DNA of 64,000 nt from an uncultured Oscillospiraceae bacterium (GTDB lineage: Bacteria; Bacillota; Clostridia; Oscillospirales; Oscillospiraceae), in NCBI GenBank assembly GCA_944385395.1, contig CALWXA010000032.1, forward strand, positions 1 to 64,000, written 5' to 3'. The translations under genes and the position numbers were made by a program. The notes below the pieces were generated by a model. The model was not told the DNA's origin. It worked only from the letters and a program-made list of their open reading frames with translations, and did not search any database. Positions 36,401 through 44,549 of the stretch are shown piece by piece; position 1 is the stretch's first letter; each line of letters begins with the position of its first letter.

Positions 36401-36781
36401 GGCATAGAATTCCTCCGCCAGCTCCACCAGCTGCTGCAAAAAAGCCGAACGCTGGCTGGGGCGGCCGAACACCTTCAGGCTGCCGTGGAGCTCCTGCAGC
36501 GCCAGGCGCATGGTCAGAAGCTTTCCGCCGCCGTCCAGGGTAAAGTCGGACAGGCCGCCCTGCTCACCCAGCACCCGGCCCGCCAGGGTACGAAAGCTCA
36601 GCACCTCCGCATCCCGGGAGGCTGTGGGGCCCAGGGCCCGGCACAGGTCCAGCTCCGCTTCATGGGAGATGTGCTCCGGCACCAGCAGTACCTGCGCCCG
36701 GCTGCTGCGGCGCTGCGCCATGCTCTCCAGTACCCGGGCGGATTTGCCGCTGCCGGCACGGCCTACCCATATGGTCAGCAT
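33455..36781 (-). CDS. addB: Helicase-nuclease subunit AddB
   Basis: 1108 residues. It is the Chi-recognising partner with an inactive-type helicase domain and a second nuclease. Walker A is GRAGSGKS at the N-terminus. VVDYKTGKK is the nuclease motif. The C-terminal Cys group (SACTYCPFVSACC) plus an earlier Cys in LKRCHFGYF fit the 4Fe-4S staple of AddB proteins. First gene of the addBA operon, with its own promoter. Confidence 0.95.
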   Translation of the reverse strand: MLTIWVGRAGSGKSARVLESMAQRRSSRAQVLLVPEHISHEAELDLCRALGPTASRDAEVLSFRTLAGRVLGEQGGLSDFTLDGGGKLLTMRLALQELHGSLKVFGRPSQRSAFLQQLVELAEEFYAYEVAPETLWQQVQDMEGPMGDKLRDVALLYAAYDAKLHAPGFDHRSRLQKLLDHLPQSDYLKGKDIYLDGFSFFNRTEEHILEILLTQAESVTVTLLGQKGNDTLFANAVRQRQRLERMAVRCGVPCRLTYLTAPQDTALQHLEGHILGSDAVWDGGAEEIVLHEATTAYSEVQWAAARIRALVRSGQYRYRDIGVAARNMADYAPLLETVFAQADIPAYISRRRDILEMPVLTMLLSAVDAVTGGFAYEDMFRYLKSGLANITADECDLLENYVICWEIRGNMWLRQTDWTAHPEGYNRPLTDAARKRLDTINEIRRRVAQPLGQLQQELKDGKTAEDKAKALYTFAQRSGVPERLQQQANALLERGDVQLAEEYQQLWKIFCGVLDQFVEILGAQELDGEEFARLLRLVLTQYSVGTIPATLDQVKVSEITRNDRHQVKCLFLLGANDHVLPAVNRGAGVLDQEDRTALQQKDILLSDATFDALDQELEHIYASLAQPTERLWVSWPVTDLVGSQLRPSFVVNRIQLLFPQLTVEHDDGSYRLELPEPALELAGEEPGGALWQFFAAREEYAPVLQAMERGAALQRGRLSPEAVQALYGRHIRMSASRMDQLKRCHFGYFMQYGLKAKERRSASFDAPEIGTFIHYLLEHVTADVAAGGGYETADRAELKRLVERYVEQYALECIDHYQEKSARFRYLFFRLRRAAFAMVENIMDELAHSDFRPLAFELEFGTGGQLPAITVRAGDSELMVSGKVDRVDGWLHDGKLYLRVVDYKTGKKSFDLTELRYGLGIQMLLYLFTLAREGKPYFGAEIVPAGVLYLPARDVILRAPRSISQEKLADLLHKELRRSGMVLSQPEVLQAMEHSALESPCYLPIQVNRSGDISGGVASAWQMGHLGMYVDKLLREIAQELETGNVDADPCSYSPTESACTYCPFVSACCFEEGRDRMRRMKKTEPKEFWEYVAQQTKEVSHGQDPTD

Positions 36782-36849
36782 GTCTTTCCCTCCTTTTCCG
36801 GTTCTGGCAGATAGGATATCACAAGCGGTGTACCAAAAAAGTCTCTCTC

Positions 36850-36878
36850 ATTATACCTGATTTCCCGGGAAAAGCCAA
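36850..36878 (-). promoter_or_regulatory. Promoter of addBA
   Basis: Minus strand -35 TTGGCT (36873-36878), 17 bp spacer, -10 TATAAT (36850-36855). Confidence 0.6.
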
Positions 36879-36882
36879 CGGC

Positions 36883-36914
36883 AAAAAGCGGGGACGGAAT
36901 GGAGTCCGTCCCCG
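36883..36914 (-). terminator. Terminator after spoIIR
   Basis: 11-bp GC-rich stem GCGGGGACGGA with its complement, 5-nt loop, then five T on the minus strand. Confidence 0.85.
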
Positions 36915-36937
36915 CAATACATTTATCCACATTCCAT

Positions 36938-37570
36938 TCAGCCCTCTTTGGAAAACCACTTCCGGATCTGCTCCCACAGCTCCAGGGAGCGGAATTTCAG
37001 AACGTAACCGGTATTCTCCTCGGTAATGAGGGAAATATCCTCCTCCCCCAGTCCGGAGGCCACCGCCGTTTCCTCCAGATCCGTGGAGGCCACCGTACAC
37101 AGCGGCGGATACACCACGCACCACCAGTTCTGCCCGGCACCTTCCCCGATCACCACCCGCAGCGCCAGGTAGCGGCCGGAGGGCAGGGCAAAGCCGTCAT
37201 ACTCCTTGGTAGGAAACTCCGTTTCTTCCAACCGGGCGGATACGGAATAATCATAGCCCCGGTTCACGATCTCCTGACGGGCGGTCTCCTCCAGCTGGGG
37301 CAGAGCCGCCGTCAGACGCTTCTGGGCATCGGCCATATCCGCTGACTTCTCCAGGATGCCGGTAGCCTCTTCCAGTATCTGATCCCGCACCTGCAGCTTC
37401 AAAGTCTGATCGGCCTGGGTATCGGAATTGGCAATGACATGGAGCCGGATCATTTTCTGCTCCAGTGCATCCTGCTCCTGGGCTGACCAGACACCCCACA
37501 GCAGCACCGCCGTCAAAAGCAGCAGAAGGCCGGATTCCCAATACTTCACATGATGATTCGCAATACGCAT
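36938..37570 (-). CDS. spoIIR: Stage II sporulation protein R
   Basis: 210 residues with an N-terminal membrane/signal segment (GLLLLLTAVLLWGVWS). The family block KMIRLHVIANSDTQADQTLKL follows, then VRDQILEEATG. SpoIIR is secreted from the forespore and triggers SpoIIGA processing of pro-sigma-E in the mother cell. Its presence is strong evidence of a spore-former. ATG 37570 was preferred over a GTG three codons earlier. A hairpin immediately upstream may limit its expression. Confidence 0.92.
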   Translation of the reverse strand: MRIANHHVKYWESGLLLLLTAVLLWGVWSAQEQDALEQKMIRLHVIANSDTQADQTLKLQVRDQILEEATGILEKSADMADAQKRLTAALPQLEETARQEIVNRGYDYSVSARLEETEFPTKEYDGFALPSGRYLALRVVIGEGAGQNWWCVVYPPLCTVASTDLEETAVASGLGEEDISLITEENTGYVLKFRSLELWEQIRKWFSKEG

Positions 37571-37577
37571 ATAAAAC

Positions 37578-37615
37578 ACCGTCCACTATGTAGATTTGTC
37601 TACAGTATGGACGGT
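37578..37615 (-). terminator. Long hairpin between ispE and spoIIR
   Basis: ACCGTCCA-TAC-TGTAGA pairs with TCTACA-TAG-TGGACGGT on the minus strand: 14 bp of stem with a 3-nt internal mismatch and a 4-nt loop, followed by GTTTTAT. It may terminate ispE transcription, and its 3' arm contains the only purine-rich segment before the spoIIR start. Confidence 0.6.
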
Positions 37616-37626
37616 ATTTTTCAATT

Positions 37627-38481
37627 TTATACCGTTTTTGCCAAATAAGTCTGGGGATAGTCCGGCAGCAGGGCTTCCAGTGCGGCCTGGGCAGCCTCCC
37701 GGGAGGCAAACAGGCCAAACACTGCCGAGCCGGAACCACTCATGCAGGAACGCAGGGCACCCAGTTCTTCCAGTCGTTCCGTAATGGCAGGCACGCCGCT
37801 GTGCTCCGGCAGCACCTGGGTAAAGAGGTTGCCCACGCTTTTGGCCACCAGCTCCAGGTCGTTTTCCTGCAGCGCCTGGTACATACCGTCGGCATCCACC
37901 GCCAGCCGGGGGCCCAGTTCATCGATACGCCGGTACATATCCGCAGTGGAATAGGATTCCGAAGGCTTGCACAGCACCACCCAGCCCTCCGGCATGGCCG
38001 GCAGCTTGATGAGCTGCTCACCGCGGCCCAGCACCAGGGTGGTGCTGCCGCCTACGCAATAAGGCACATCGCTGCCCAGCACGATGGAGATCCGCTCCAG
38101 TTCCCGCAGCATCATATTGGGAGCATACAGCTGCCGTAGACTGCGCAGCACCGCCGCAGCGTCGCTGCTGCCGCCGCCCAGACCCGCCTGCATGGGGATC
38201 CGCTTTTCCAGATGGATGGCCACACCGTCACAGGGAATGCAGGTATGCTCAAAGAACAGCCGTGCGGCACGATAGGCCAGATTGGTCTCATCACAGCTCA
38301 GGGAAGGGTCGGAACATGTAAGGGTGATGGTCCCCGTTCCCGTTCCGGTTTCCACCGTCAGTTCATCGTACAGGCCCACACTGGTCATCACAGAGATGAT
38401 GTCATGGTATCCGTCGGGGTGCTTTGCTCCCACATCCAGGGTCAGGTTGATTTTGGCGGGTGCCAGTTCCACTGTTTTCAT
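37627..38481 (-). CDS. ispE: 4-diphosphocytidyl-2-C-methyl-D-erythritol kinase
   Basis: 284 residues of the GHMP kinase fold: ELAPAKINLTLDVGAKHPDGYHD at the start, ATP loop PMQAGLGGGSSDAAAVL, and MSGSGSAVFGLF near the C-terminus. It phosphorylates CDP-ME in the MEP isoprenoid pathway. AAAGGAG precedes ATG 38481. It follows DUF1015 with a 54-nt gap. Confidence 0.96.
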   Translation of the reverse strand: MKTVELAPAKINLTLDVGAKHPDGYHDIISVMTSVGLYDELTVETGTGTGTITLTCSDPSLSCDETNLAYRAARLFFEHTCIPCDGVAIHLEKRIPMQAGLGGGSSDAAAVLRSLRQLYAPNMMLRELERISIVLGSDVPYCVGGSTTLVLGRGEQLIKLPAMPEGWVVLCKPSESYSTADMYRRIDELGPRLAVDADGMYQALQENDLELVAKSVGNLFTQVLPEHSGVPAITERLEELGALRSCMSGSGSAVFGLFASREAAQAALEALLPDYPQTYLAKTV

Positions 38482-38535
38482 CTATGATCTCCTTTTCCGC
38501 GGCTGTCTTTGGTAGGATCTCCCGAAAACGGGGCA

Positions 38536-39816
38536 TTATTTCACGATTTTGCGGCTTTCGATATAGTAGCGCTTATCCTGGGCATGGCCCATGGAGAAAG
38601 TCTTGCGGGGCAGCACGCCGTCGGTCATCACCGTGGGGAACAGCTCCTCTTTCCCCATGGCCGGCAGCAAAAAGCCCATGCAGCCCGGCTTACTGCCCAG
38701 CTGACAGGTCACTTCGTCGCCGTGGATATAATCCACCTCGCCGCCGAAGCGCCGGGTATAATCATCCAAAAAGTTCTGGACCGTTCCCACTGCCAGCTGC
38801 ACAGCGGGATGGGGCACCGTGAGGTCCGTGTCCATGTCCGCAGATACTACCCGGAAGGTATGGCCCTCTCCCCGGCCGGTATGGGCCTGGGGATACATGG
38901 CATACAGCTGCTCCACCACGTGGGCGGGATCCACCCCGGAAAGCAGACGGTGGATGGGCTCAAACTGCAGGGCGTCATCGTGATTATTCACCACTTCCAC
39001 CAGTGCGTACCGCTCCGGCAGAGCCGCACACTCCTCTTCCGTCAGGCCCGCTTTCCGCTCCTCATAGCAGGCCTTGGCTGTTGCCAGGGAGTGGTTGCCG
39101 TCGCCCACCGCAAAGAGCAGAGGCGCTGCACCGGAAAGGCCGTATTTGTCCCCGCCGGCGGCTTCCTTCAGGTTCAGAAGGGCCGCCGCCACATCGTCCA
39201 TCTGCTTGGCGGTCAGGCGGAAGGCCCGGATATGTCCCCCCTGCTGCATCAGCGGGAAGTCATAGACCTGCTCCATGGTATCCGTAGCCTTGGACAGCGG
39301 TTCAATAACGGTACGGTCCGGATCATCCACCAGCAGCATGACATGGGGCAGCTCCAACGGTGCTCCCCGGCGTACCTTCACACGGGGCGGGATCCGCTCC
39401 AGTACGGTACCCTCCGTAGCACGGATCAGGGTGCCGGAACCGGGGGTATAATCGTACTGCTCCAGATCCACCATACCCACGATGCCCCGGCGGATCCGGC
39501 CGTCGGACTGGCAGCGCTCCACATACAGCAGCGATTGCTTCAGTGTGCGGAAAATGCCCTGCTGCAGATACTGCTCCATGGTCTCATGGATCTTCTGGAT
39601 GCGGCTGTCCACATCCGGAGCCTTCAGCTGCGCTTCCGGCAGAATGAGCCGCAGTGCCGAGGGGGCATCTCCCACCAGACGGTCCGCCTGCTCCCAATAT
39701 TCCGGCTGGGAAGTAAACTGATCGCAGGCCACCACCGCCCACTTTTCCATGTCACAGTCACGGGGCAGCAGTATATCTGCGGGATAAAATCCAATTTGGT
39801 TCCAGGTATTGTTCAT
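38536..39816 (-). CDS. DUF1015 family protein
   Basis: 426 residues. Typical blocks: NQIGFYPADILLP, VVACDQFTSQPEYW, VGDGNHSLATAKACYE and YIHGDEV. Members are widespread in anaerobes and usually annotated as uncharacterised or HTH-like; function unknown. GAGGAG precedes ATG 39816. It has its own promoter. Confidence 0.85.
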   Translation of the reverse strand: MNNTWNQIGFYPADILLPRDCDMEKWAVVACDQFTSQPEYWEQADRLVGDAPSALRLILPEAQLKAPDVDSRIQKIHETMEQYLQQGIFRTLKQSLLYVERCQSDGRIRRGIVGMVDLEQYDYTPGSGTLIRATEGTVLERIPPRVKVRRGAPLELPHVMLLVDDPDRTVIEPLSKATDTMEQVYDFPLMQQGGHIRAFRLTAKQMDDVAAALLNLKEAAGGDKYGLSGAAPLLFAVGDGNHSLATAKACYEERKAGLTEEECAALPERYALVEVVNNHDDALQFEPIHRLLSGVDPAHVVEQLYAMYPQAHTGRGEGHTFRVVSADMDTDLTVPHPAVQLAVGTVQNFLDDYTRRFGGEVDYIHGDEVTCQLGSKPGCMGFLLPAMGKEELFPTVMTDGVLPRKTFSMGHAQDKRYYIESRKIVK

Positions 39817-39854
39817 AGCGATACTCCTCGCAGTTCCCATCAACTTTTTCCTAT

Positions 39855-39884
39855 ATTATACAATATTATGACGTTTCTTTTCAA
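39855..39884 (-). promoter_or_regulatory. Promoter of the DUF1015 gene
   Basis: Minus strand -35 TTGAAA (39879-39884), 18 bp spacer, -10 TATAAT (39855-39860). Confidence 0.6.
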
Positions 39885-39998
39885 TTATGGGCCTCCCGGC
39901 AAGAGCGCCGGATTTTTCCTATGGCAATCAAAAATTTTTGTATAAGATGTTCCGTTTTGGACATCATACTAACCAGAATCTTTTTTGGAGGTTTGACC

Positions 39999-40202
39999 AT
40001 GAAGATCTTGGATCGAATCGCACTGGTACTGGTGATCATCGGTGCCTTGAACTGGGGCGGCGTGGGCCTCTTTGGCTTCGACTGCGTTGCCTTCTTCTGC
40101 GGCGGTCAGATGGCCATTCTCAGCCGCGTGATCTATTCACTGGTAGGTATCGCCGGTCTCTGGTGCATCACTCTGCTGTTCCGGGAGGATGGCGACGCCT
40201 GA
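39999..40202 (+). CDS. DUF378 small membrane protein (YuzA-like)
   Basis: 67 residues with two membrane helices. The block RIALVLVIIGALNWGGVGLFGFD followed by LSRVIYSLVGIAGLW is the DUF378 hallmark. The function is unknown; it is common in spore-forming Firmicutes. TTGGAGG precedes ATG 39999, and a strong terminator follows. Confidence 0.85.
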   Translation: MKILDRIALVLVIIGALNWGGVGLFGFDCVAFFCGGQMAILSRVIYSLVGIAGLWCITLLFREDGDA

Positions 40203-40212
40203 GTCACCGGAC

Positions 40213-40249
40213 AAAAAAGGGAGTCACAAGATTTGTGACTCCCTTTTTT
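40213..40249. terminator. Bidirectional terminator between DUF378 and rqcH
   Basis: A perfect 17-bp stem (AAAAAAGGGAGTCACAA with its complement) and 3-nt loop; convergent genes flank it. Confidence 0.92.
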
Positions 40250-40250
40250 A

Positions 40251-41987
40251 TTACACTTCCAGCCGTTTTACCAGTTCCCCGTCAGGTGTGACAAACAGCG
40301 TCCGGTAGGTGGTATAGACCACCATGCCGGGCTTTGCCCCGGACGGTTTCTTCACATAGCGTACCGGGGTATAGTCCACCGGCACCTTGCCGCTCTCCCG
40401 TCCGTGGGAGAACCAGGCCGCCAGAGTAGCCGCCTCCAGAAGGCTCTGCTCATCCGGCTCGGCGCCCTCGGTAAAGAGGATCACATGGGAACCATGGATC
40501 TTCTGGGTATGCAGCCAGATATCCCGGGGCCCGGCCATTTTTCCGGTAAGCTGATCGTTCTGCCGGTTGCTGCGGCCCACCAGGATCCGCAGTCCGGCGG
40601 AGGAACGGAATTCCCGGGGCTTTGACGGCCGCTGGAACCCCTGCTGCCGACGCTGTGCGCCCCGCAGATAGCCGCCCTGGCTCAGTTCCCACCGGATATC
40701 CTGAAAGTCCTGCTCTTTTTCCGCCTGCTGCAGCTCCTGCAGCACGCTCTCCAGATAGGTAAGTTCCCCTTCTCCCTGCTGCATCTGCTCCAGCAGCACC
40801 TGCTCCGCCGTTTTGGCCTTGGCATACTGCTTGAAGTATCGGGCAGCATTTTCCTGCGGGGACAGCCGGGGATCCAGCCGGATCTCCACCACCGGGCAGC
40901 CCGCTTCATAGTAGTTTTCCGCCGCAAGCTTGGTATCCCCCCGCTGCAGGCGGTAAAGATTGGCGGTGATCAGTTCCCCTGCCAGCCGCAGCTGCTGGCG
41001 GTCCTGGGTCTTTTCGTATTCCTGCCGCTGCAGCGCCAGCTTGCGGCGGACACGATCCCGGGCATTGGTGGCGGTTTTCAAAAGATCCTGCCCTCTCTGC
41101 CGCAGCCGCTCCGCTTGTTCCCGCTCCACGTAAAAGTCATCCAGCAGCTGGCTGAAGGAGCCCTGGGTTCGGCAGGTCACATAGGATCCGTACTGCACAA
41201 CCGGCAGATAGGTAAAATCAGAGGGTTTTCCGTCCCGCTCCATCTCAACAGGTGTAAAGCGTTCTTCCTTCACAGATTCCTGCCATTGAGAAAAAGCAGG
41301 CCAGAGCCGCCCGTTTTCTACGGCAGCACAGGCGTCCGTAGCTCCACAGGCACGAAAGACCAGTTCCCGGGCAATCAACGGGGATATGGCGGTAAAGGTA
41401 TCCAGCAGCCAGCGGTTCAAAGGCTCATCGCCAGGACAATCCGCCAATTCTTGCATAAACTCCTCCTGGCTCACCGATAGGGGCGACAGTTTTTCCTGTC
41501 GGGGCGGCAGACGGTAAAAGAGGCCCGGCAGCACCTGTCGCTGCTGGGACATTTCAAAGTCCACCCGGCGCAGGCAGTCGATGATGCGTCCATCCTGGGC
41601 CACCAAAATCAGATTGGAGTGGCGGCCCATACACTCCAGCACCAGCCGGTAACGGCTGCGCTCACCCAGTTCGTCCGTGGCATCCACCGACAATGTGACC
41701 ACCCGCTCCAGCGGCTCCTGGGCAATGGCGGCGATGCGGCCGCTGCCGATATGTTTGCGCAGCAGCATACAGAACATGGGGGGCTGGGCAGGGTTATCCC
41801 GCAGCTGATCGGTCAGGTGAATCCGGGGCTGATTGGCTCCGGCACTCAGCAGCAGTCTGCGTCCGCCCCGCAGCAGCAGCACCACCTCATCCCGGAAAGG
41901 CTGCTGGATCTTTTCGATCCGGGCACCCTCCAGCTGCGGCGCCAGTTCCCGCACTACGGCGCTCAGGCAAATGGCATCCAGCGGCAT
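40251..41987 (-). CDS. rqcH: Ribosome quality-control factor RqcH (NFACT family)
   Basis: 578 residues. The NFACT-N domain begins MPLDAICLSAVVREL; ECMGRHSNLIL lies in it. A coiled-coil middle region and NFACT-R domain (AGLRILVGRSNRQND, DIWLHTQKIHGSHVIL) follow. RqcH binds 50S subunits with stalled tRNA-peptides and adds alanine tails. The family is also called FbpA/fibronectin-binding from older work. It is followed by mrnC at a 1-nt gap. Confidence 0.93.
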   Translation of the reverse strand: MPLDAICLSAVVRELAPQLEGARIEKIQQPFRDEVVLLLRGGRRLLLSAGANQPRIHLTDQLRDNPAQPPMFCMLLRKHIGSGRIAAIAQEPLERVVTLSVDATDELGERSRYRLVLECMGRHSNLILVAQDGRIIDCLRRVDFEMSQQRQVLPGLFYRLPPRQEKLSPLSVSQEEFMQELADCPGDEPLNRWLLDTFTAISPLIARELVFRACGATDACAAVENGRLWPAFSQWQESVKEERFTPVEMERDGKPSDFTYLPVVQYGSYVTCRTQGSFSQLLDDFYVEREQAERLRQRGQDLLKTATNARDRVRRKLALQRQEYEKTQDRQQLRLAGELITANLYRLQRGDTKLAAENYYEAGCPVVEIRLDPRLSPQENAARYFKQYAKAKTAEQVLLEQMQQGEGELTYLESVLQELQQAEKEQDFQDIRWELSQGGYLRGAQRRQQGFQRPSKPREFRSSAGLRILVGRSNRQNDQLTGKMAGPRDIWLHTQKIHGSHVILFTEGAEPDEQSLLEAATLAAWFSHGRESGKVPVDYTPVRYVKKPSGAKPGMVVYTTYRTLFVTPDGELVKRLEV

Positions 41988-41988
41988 C

Positions 41989-42393
41989 TTATTCCTCCTC
42001 CATCATCCGGTCAAAAAGCTCCGCCACACGCTGACGCCTGCCCTGAAGATACAGCCAGCCCAGCAGCGCTTCCAGCGCCGTGGCCTGCTGGTACTGAGCC
42101 CGGCTGGCGTGCTGCGGCACGGTATGGACATTGGCATTGCGGCCGCGACGAAACACCGCCAGTTCTTCCTCCGTCAGCAGCGGCAGAATTTTCTCCGCCA
42201 TACGGGCCTGGGCAGGCGCACACACCAGTTCGATGGTAGCACGGTGCAAGCCCTTGCCGGTAGCCTTGCCATGGGCACACAGATAGGTGCGTACCAGCAG
42301 TTCATATACCGCATCCCCCAGATGGGCAAGGCCGATGCTGCTGATGGCCCGAACCTCATCCGGCGGCAGGCAGACGGAAAAATAATCGGTCAT
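41989..42393 (-). CDS. mrnC: Mini-ribonuclease III
   Basis: 134 residues, an RNase III catalytic domain without the dsRNA-binding domain. The signature block is AHLGDAVYELLVRTYL (ExxxD region shifted), with ALEALLGWLYLQG carrying the downstream acidic residue. It matures 23S rRNA in Bacillus. It is usually near cysS; here it sits upstream of rqcH on the same strand. Confidence 0.93.
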   Translation of the reverse strand: MTDYFSVCLPPDEVRAISSIGLAHLGDAVYELLVRTYLCAHGKATGKGLHRATIELVCAPAQARMAEKILPLLTEEELAVFRRGRNANVHTVPQHASRAQYQQATALEALLGWLYLQGRRQRVAELFDRMMEEE

Positions 42394-42558
42394 ACAATCT
42401 TCCTCAACTCATAGTCTTCTCTCCGGAAGGCAGTACCCTCCACCTCCGCAGATATCATCCAGTATGGCACCGTTGCACTTTTTTCGCAAGTCTTTTCTTT
42501 TCCAGAGTCCATCTTTGCACCGTTATTCCCCTACTTTCTGCGGATTCCAGTCGCATTT

Positions 42559-42588
42559 TTGACATTTCAGGGCCTGATATGGTATACT
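42559..42588 (+). promoter_or_regulatory. Promoter of the YugP-like peptidase gene
   Basis: -35 TTGACA (42559-42564), 18 bp spacer, -10 TATACT (42583-42588). Confidence 0.7.
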
Positions 42589-42635
42589 AAAAAAATATCA
42601 GGTACAACGGTATCTTTTCAAAGGAGTTTGATATC

Positions 42636-43334
42636 ATGCCCTATTTCTTTTTACCTGACCGCTACTATCTGCTGCTGGTATTGCCGGCAATTCTCATCGC
42701 CCTGTGGGCACAGCTGCAGGTAAAGAGCACCTTTGCCCGCTACAGCTCTGTATCCGTCCGGGGCGGACTCACCGGTGCCGAAGCCGCCCGGCGCATTCTG
42801 GACGCCAACGGCCTTCAGCATGTGGCCGTGGAGCCGGTGGCCGGCAATCTCACCGATCATTATGATCCCCGTACTCAGGTGGTACGCCTGTCTCAGGATG
42901 TATACTACCGCAGCTCTGTAGCTGCCGTCGGGGTAGCGGCTCATGAAACGGGACACGCCATCCAGCATGCCCGGAATTATGCGCCCCTCTCCATCCGCAC
43001 CGCTATTGTGCCCATCACCCAAATCGGCTCTTCCTTGTCCATCCCCTTGGTTCTGCTGGGCTATCTCATGGGCAACGAGCCGCTGGTAAACATCGGCATT
43101 CTGCTGTTCAGCCTGGTGACTCTCTTCCAGCTTATCACCCTGCCGGTGGAATTCAACGCCAGCCGCCGGGCATTGGCTACCCTGGATCAGTACCGCATGG
43201 TCACGGAAGAAGAACATCAGGGCGTGCGGAAGGTACTCACCGCTGCAGCCTTGACGTATGTGGCCTCGCTGCTGGTAAGCCTGGCCAACCTGCTGCGTCT
43301 GATCCTGCTGTTCGGCGGCAGACGCCGGGACTGA
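42636..43334 (+). CDS. Membrane zinc metallopeptidase, YugP family
   Basis: 232 residues. An N-terminal helix (YYLLLVLPAILIALWAQ), then AHETGHAIQ (HExxH zinc site) and two to three more helices at the C-terminus. Typical family blocks GNLTDHYDPRTQVVRLS and PVEFNASRRAL are present. Substrate unknown. AAGGAG precedes ATG 42636. Confidence 0.9.
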   Translation: MPYFFLPDRYYLLLVLPAILIALWAQLQVKSTFARYSSVSVRGGLTGAEAARRILDANGLQHVAVEPVAGNLTDHYDPRTQVVRLSQDVYYRSSVAAVGVAAHETGHAIQHARNYAPLSIRTAIVPITQIGSSLSIPLVLLGYLMGNEPLVNIGILLFSLVTLFQLITLPVEFNASRRALATLDQYRMVTEEEHQGVRKVLTAAALTYVASLLVSLANLLRLILLFGGRRRD

Positions 43335-43343
43335 CAATCTACG

Positions 43344-43384
43344 AAAAACGCCGGAGAGGAACCTGATTCCTCTCCGGCGTTTTT
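43344..43384. terminator. Bidirectional terminator after yugP-like and glycosyltransferase genes
   Basis: 18-bp perfect stem (AAAAACGCCGGAGAGGAA with its complement) and a 5-nt loop; it lies between convergent gene ends. Confidence 0.92.
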
Positions 43385-43385
43385 G

Positions 43386-44477
43386 TCACGATGGCTGCGC
43401 TTCCGATAGCCGCTCCAAGATAGCCACATTATCCTGAAGACGCTTGTTTCCCGGTTCCAGCGCCACTGCCTGCCGGGCTGCATCCAGAGATTCCTGCAGC
43501 CGTCCGGTACGGTAAAAAGCAATGGTGCGCAGATCATAGGGCTGGCTGCCCCAGGGTGCTGCCTCACAGATATACGTGCGGGGACGATGGACAATGGACA
43601 AGGCACATCCTGTAAAATACAGTACCCCGTCCCAGTTTTCTTCCTCGTACAGCATAACTGCCAGATCCATATAGGCTTCCCGGAGATGAGGCGCTTCGGC
43701 AATGGCCCGCAGATACCAGTCTCGCGCCAGCTGCCGCTCTCCTTTCATCAGATAGGACTTTGCAATGAAACGCATGGATGCAGCCCGCTCATCCGGCCAG
43801 ATGGAGCTGGGCATGGTCAGGTGGTGCTGCAAAGTCCGGATGCAGTCATCCCAGCGGCCATGGAACATATACTCCCGGCCCAGATAGTGGGCATTGCGGT
43901 CGTCATCCGGATCTTCTGCCACAGAAAGCTCCAGCAGCGGCAGATATTGGCCTCTGGATTTGGTTGGATCAGGATGGTGGTCCAACTGCACACCTTCCGC
44001 CGTTACGGTAGGCCCCGGAACGCCTTCTCCTGTCCAACTCAGCACCTCGTGTACCGGATGGGTCCAGCGATAACCGTGGCGGGCGTGGATCTTCTCATAC
44101 CAGAATACCACGCCTTCCGAACCGTCCGGATTGAAAGACCAGGTATACCGATATCTGGCCTGCCCCGCTCCCGGTACCCAAGCCTGTTCCAGCAGTTCCC
44201 GCCAGCCTGGATGCAGCACTTCATCCAGATCTGTGCAGACACAGATGTCCGCATCCTCCGCTACCAGCTCCAATGAGCGGTTGCGGGCCACATCAAAACG
44301 CCAGGGTGTGATGGTCTCTTCTGTGACTTGCGCGCCACATTCCCGAAGCAGCGCCACCGTGTCATCCGTGGATCCGGTATCCAGCACCACGATCTCGTCT
44401 GCTTCCGACATGGATTCCATCCACTTTCTGACAAATTGCGCTTCGTTTTTACATATGGCATAGACTACAACTTTCAT
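43386..44477 (-). CDS. Family 2 glycosyltransferase with TPR-like C-terminal domain
   Basis: 363 residues. The N-terminal GT-A domain has VVVYAICKNEAQFVRKWMES, DEIVVLDTGSTDDT and the metal-binding CTDLDEVL (DxD-type). The C-terminal 150 residues are helical repeats typical of TPRs (DERAASMRFIAKSYL, AREAYMDL-like). No membrane segment is visible. It lies directly downstream of the collagen-like gene on the same strand, so it probably glycosylates that protein. GGAGGGACATC precedes ATG 44477. Confidence 0.85.
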   Translation of the reverse strand: MKVVVYAICKNEAQFVRKWMESMSEADEIVVLDTGSTDDTVALLRECGAQVTEETITPWRFDVARNRSLELVAEDADICVCTDLDEVLHPGWRELLEQAWVPGAGQARYRYTWSFNPDGSEGVVFWYEKIHARHGYRWTHPVHEVLSWTGEGVPGPTVTAEGVQLDHHPDPTKSRGQYLPLLELSVAEDPDDDRNAHYLGREYMFHGRWDDCIRTLQHHLTMPSSIWPDERAASMRFIAKSYLMKGERQLARDWYLRAIAEAPHLREAYMDLAVMLYEEENWDGVLYFTGCALSIVHRPRTYICEAAPWGSQPYDLRTIAFYRTGRLQESLDAARQAVALEPGNKRLQDNVAILERLSEAQPS

Positions 44478-44498
44478 GATGTCCCTCCTAACGGTCGG

Positions 44499-44534
44499 GG
44501 GGCTGCCGCCATAACTGCAGCAGCCCCTTTTTTT
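44499..44534. terminator. Hairpin between collagen-like and glycosyltransferase genes
   Basis: GGGGCTG/CAGCCCC 7-bp stem with a 15-nt loop. The T run lies on the plus strand, opposite to transcription of both genes, so it may act as a processing or attenuation element rather than a full stop. Confidence 0.4.
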
Positions 44535-44549
44535 CATGCTATGACCGTC

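Noticed and set aside
33386..36814. 1142-codon open frame on the plus strand opposite addB
   Set aside because: Antisense shadow of a GC-rich gene: addB on the minus strand has clear family motifs throughout, while this frame gives no recognisable domain and His/Gln/Arg-rich composition.
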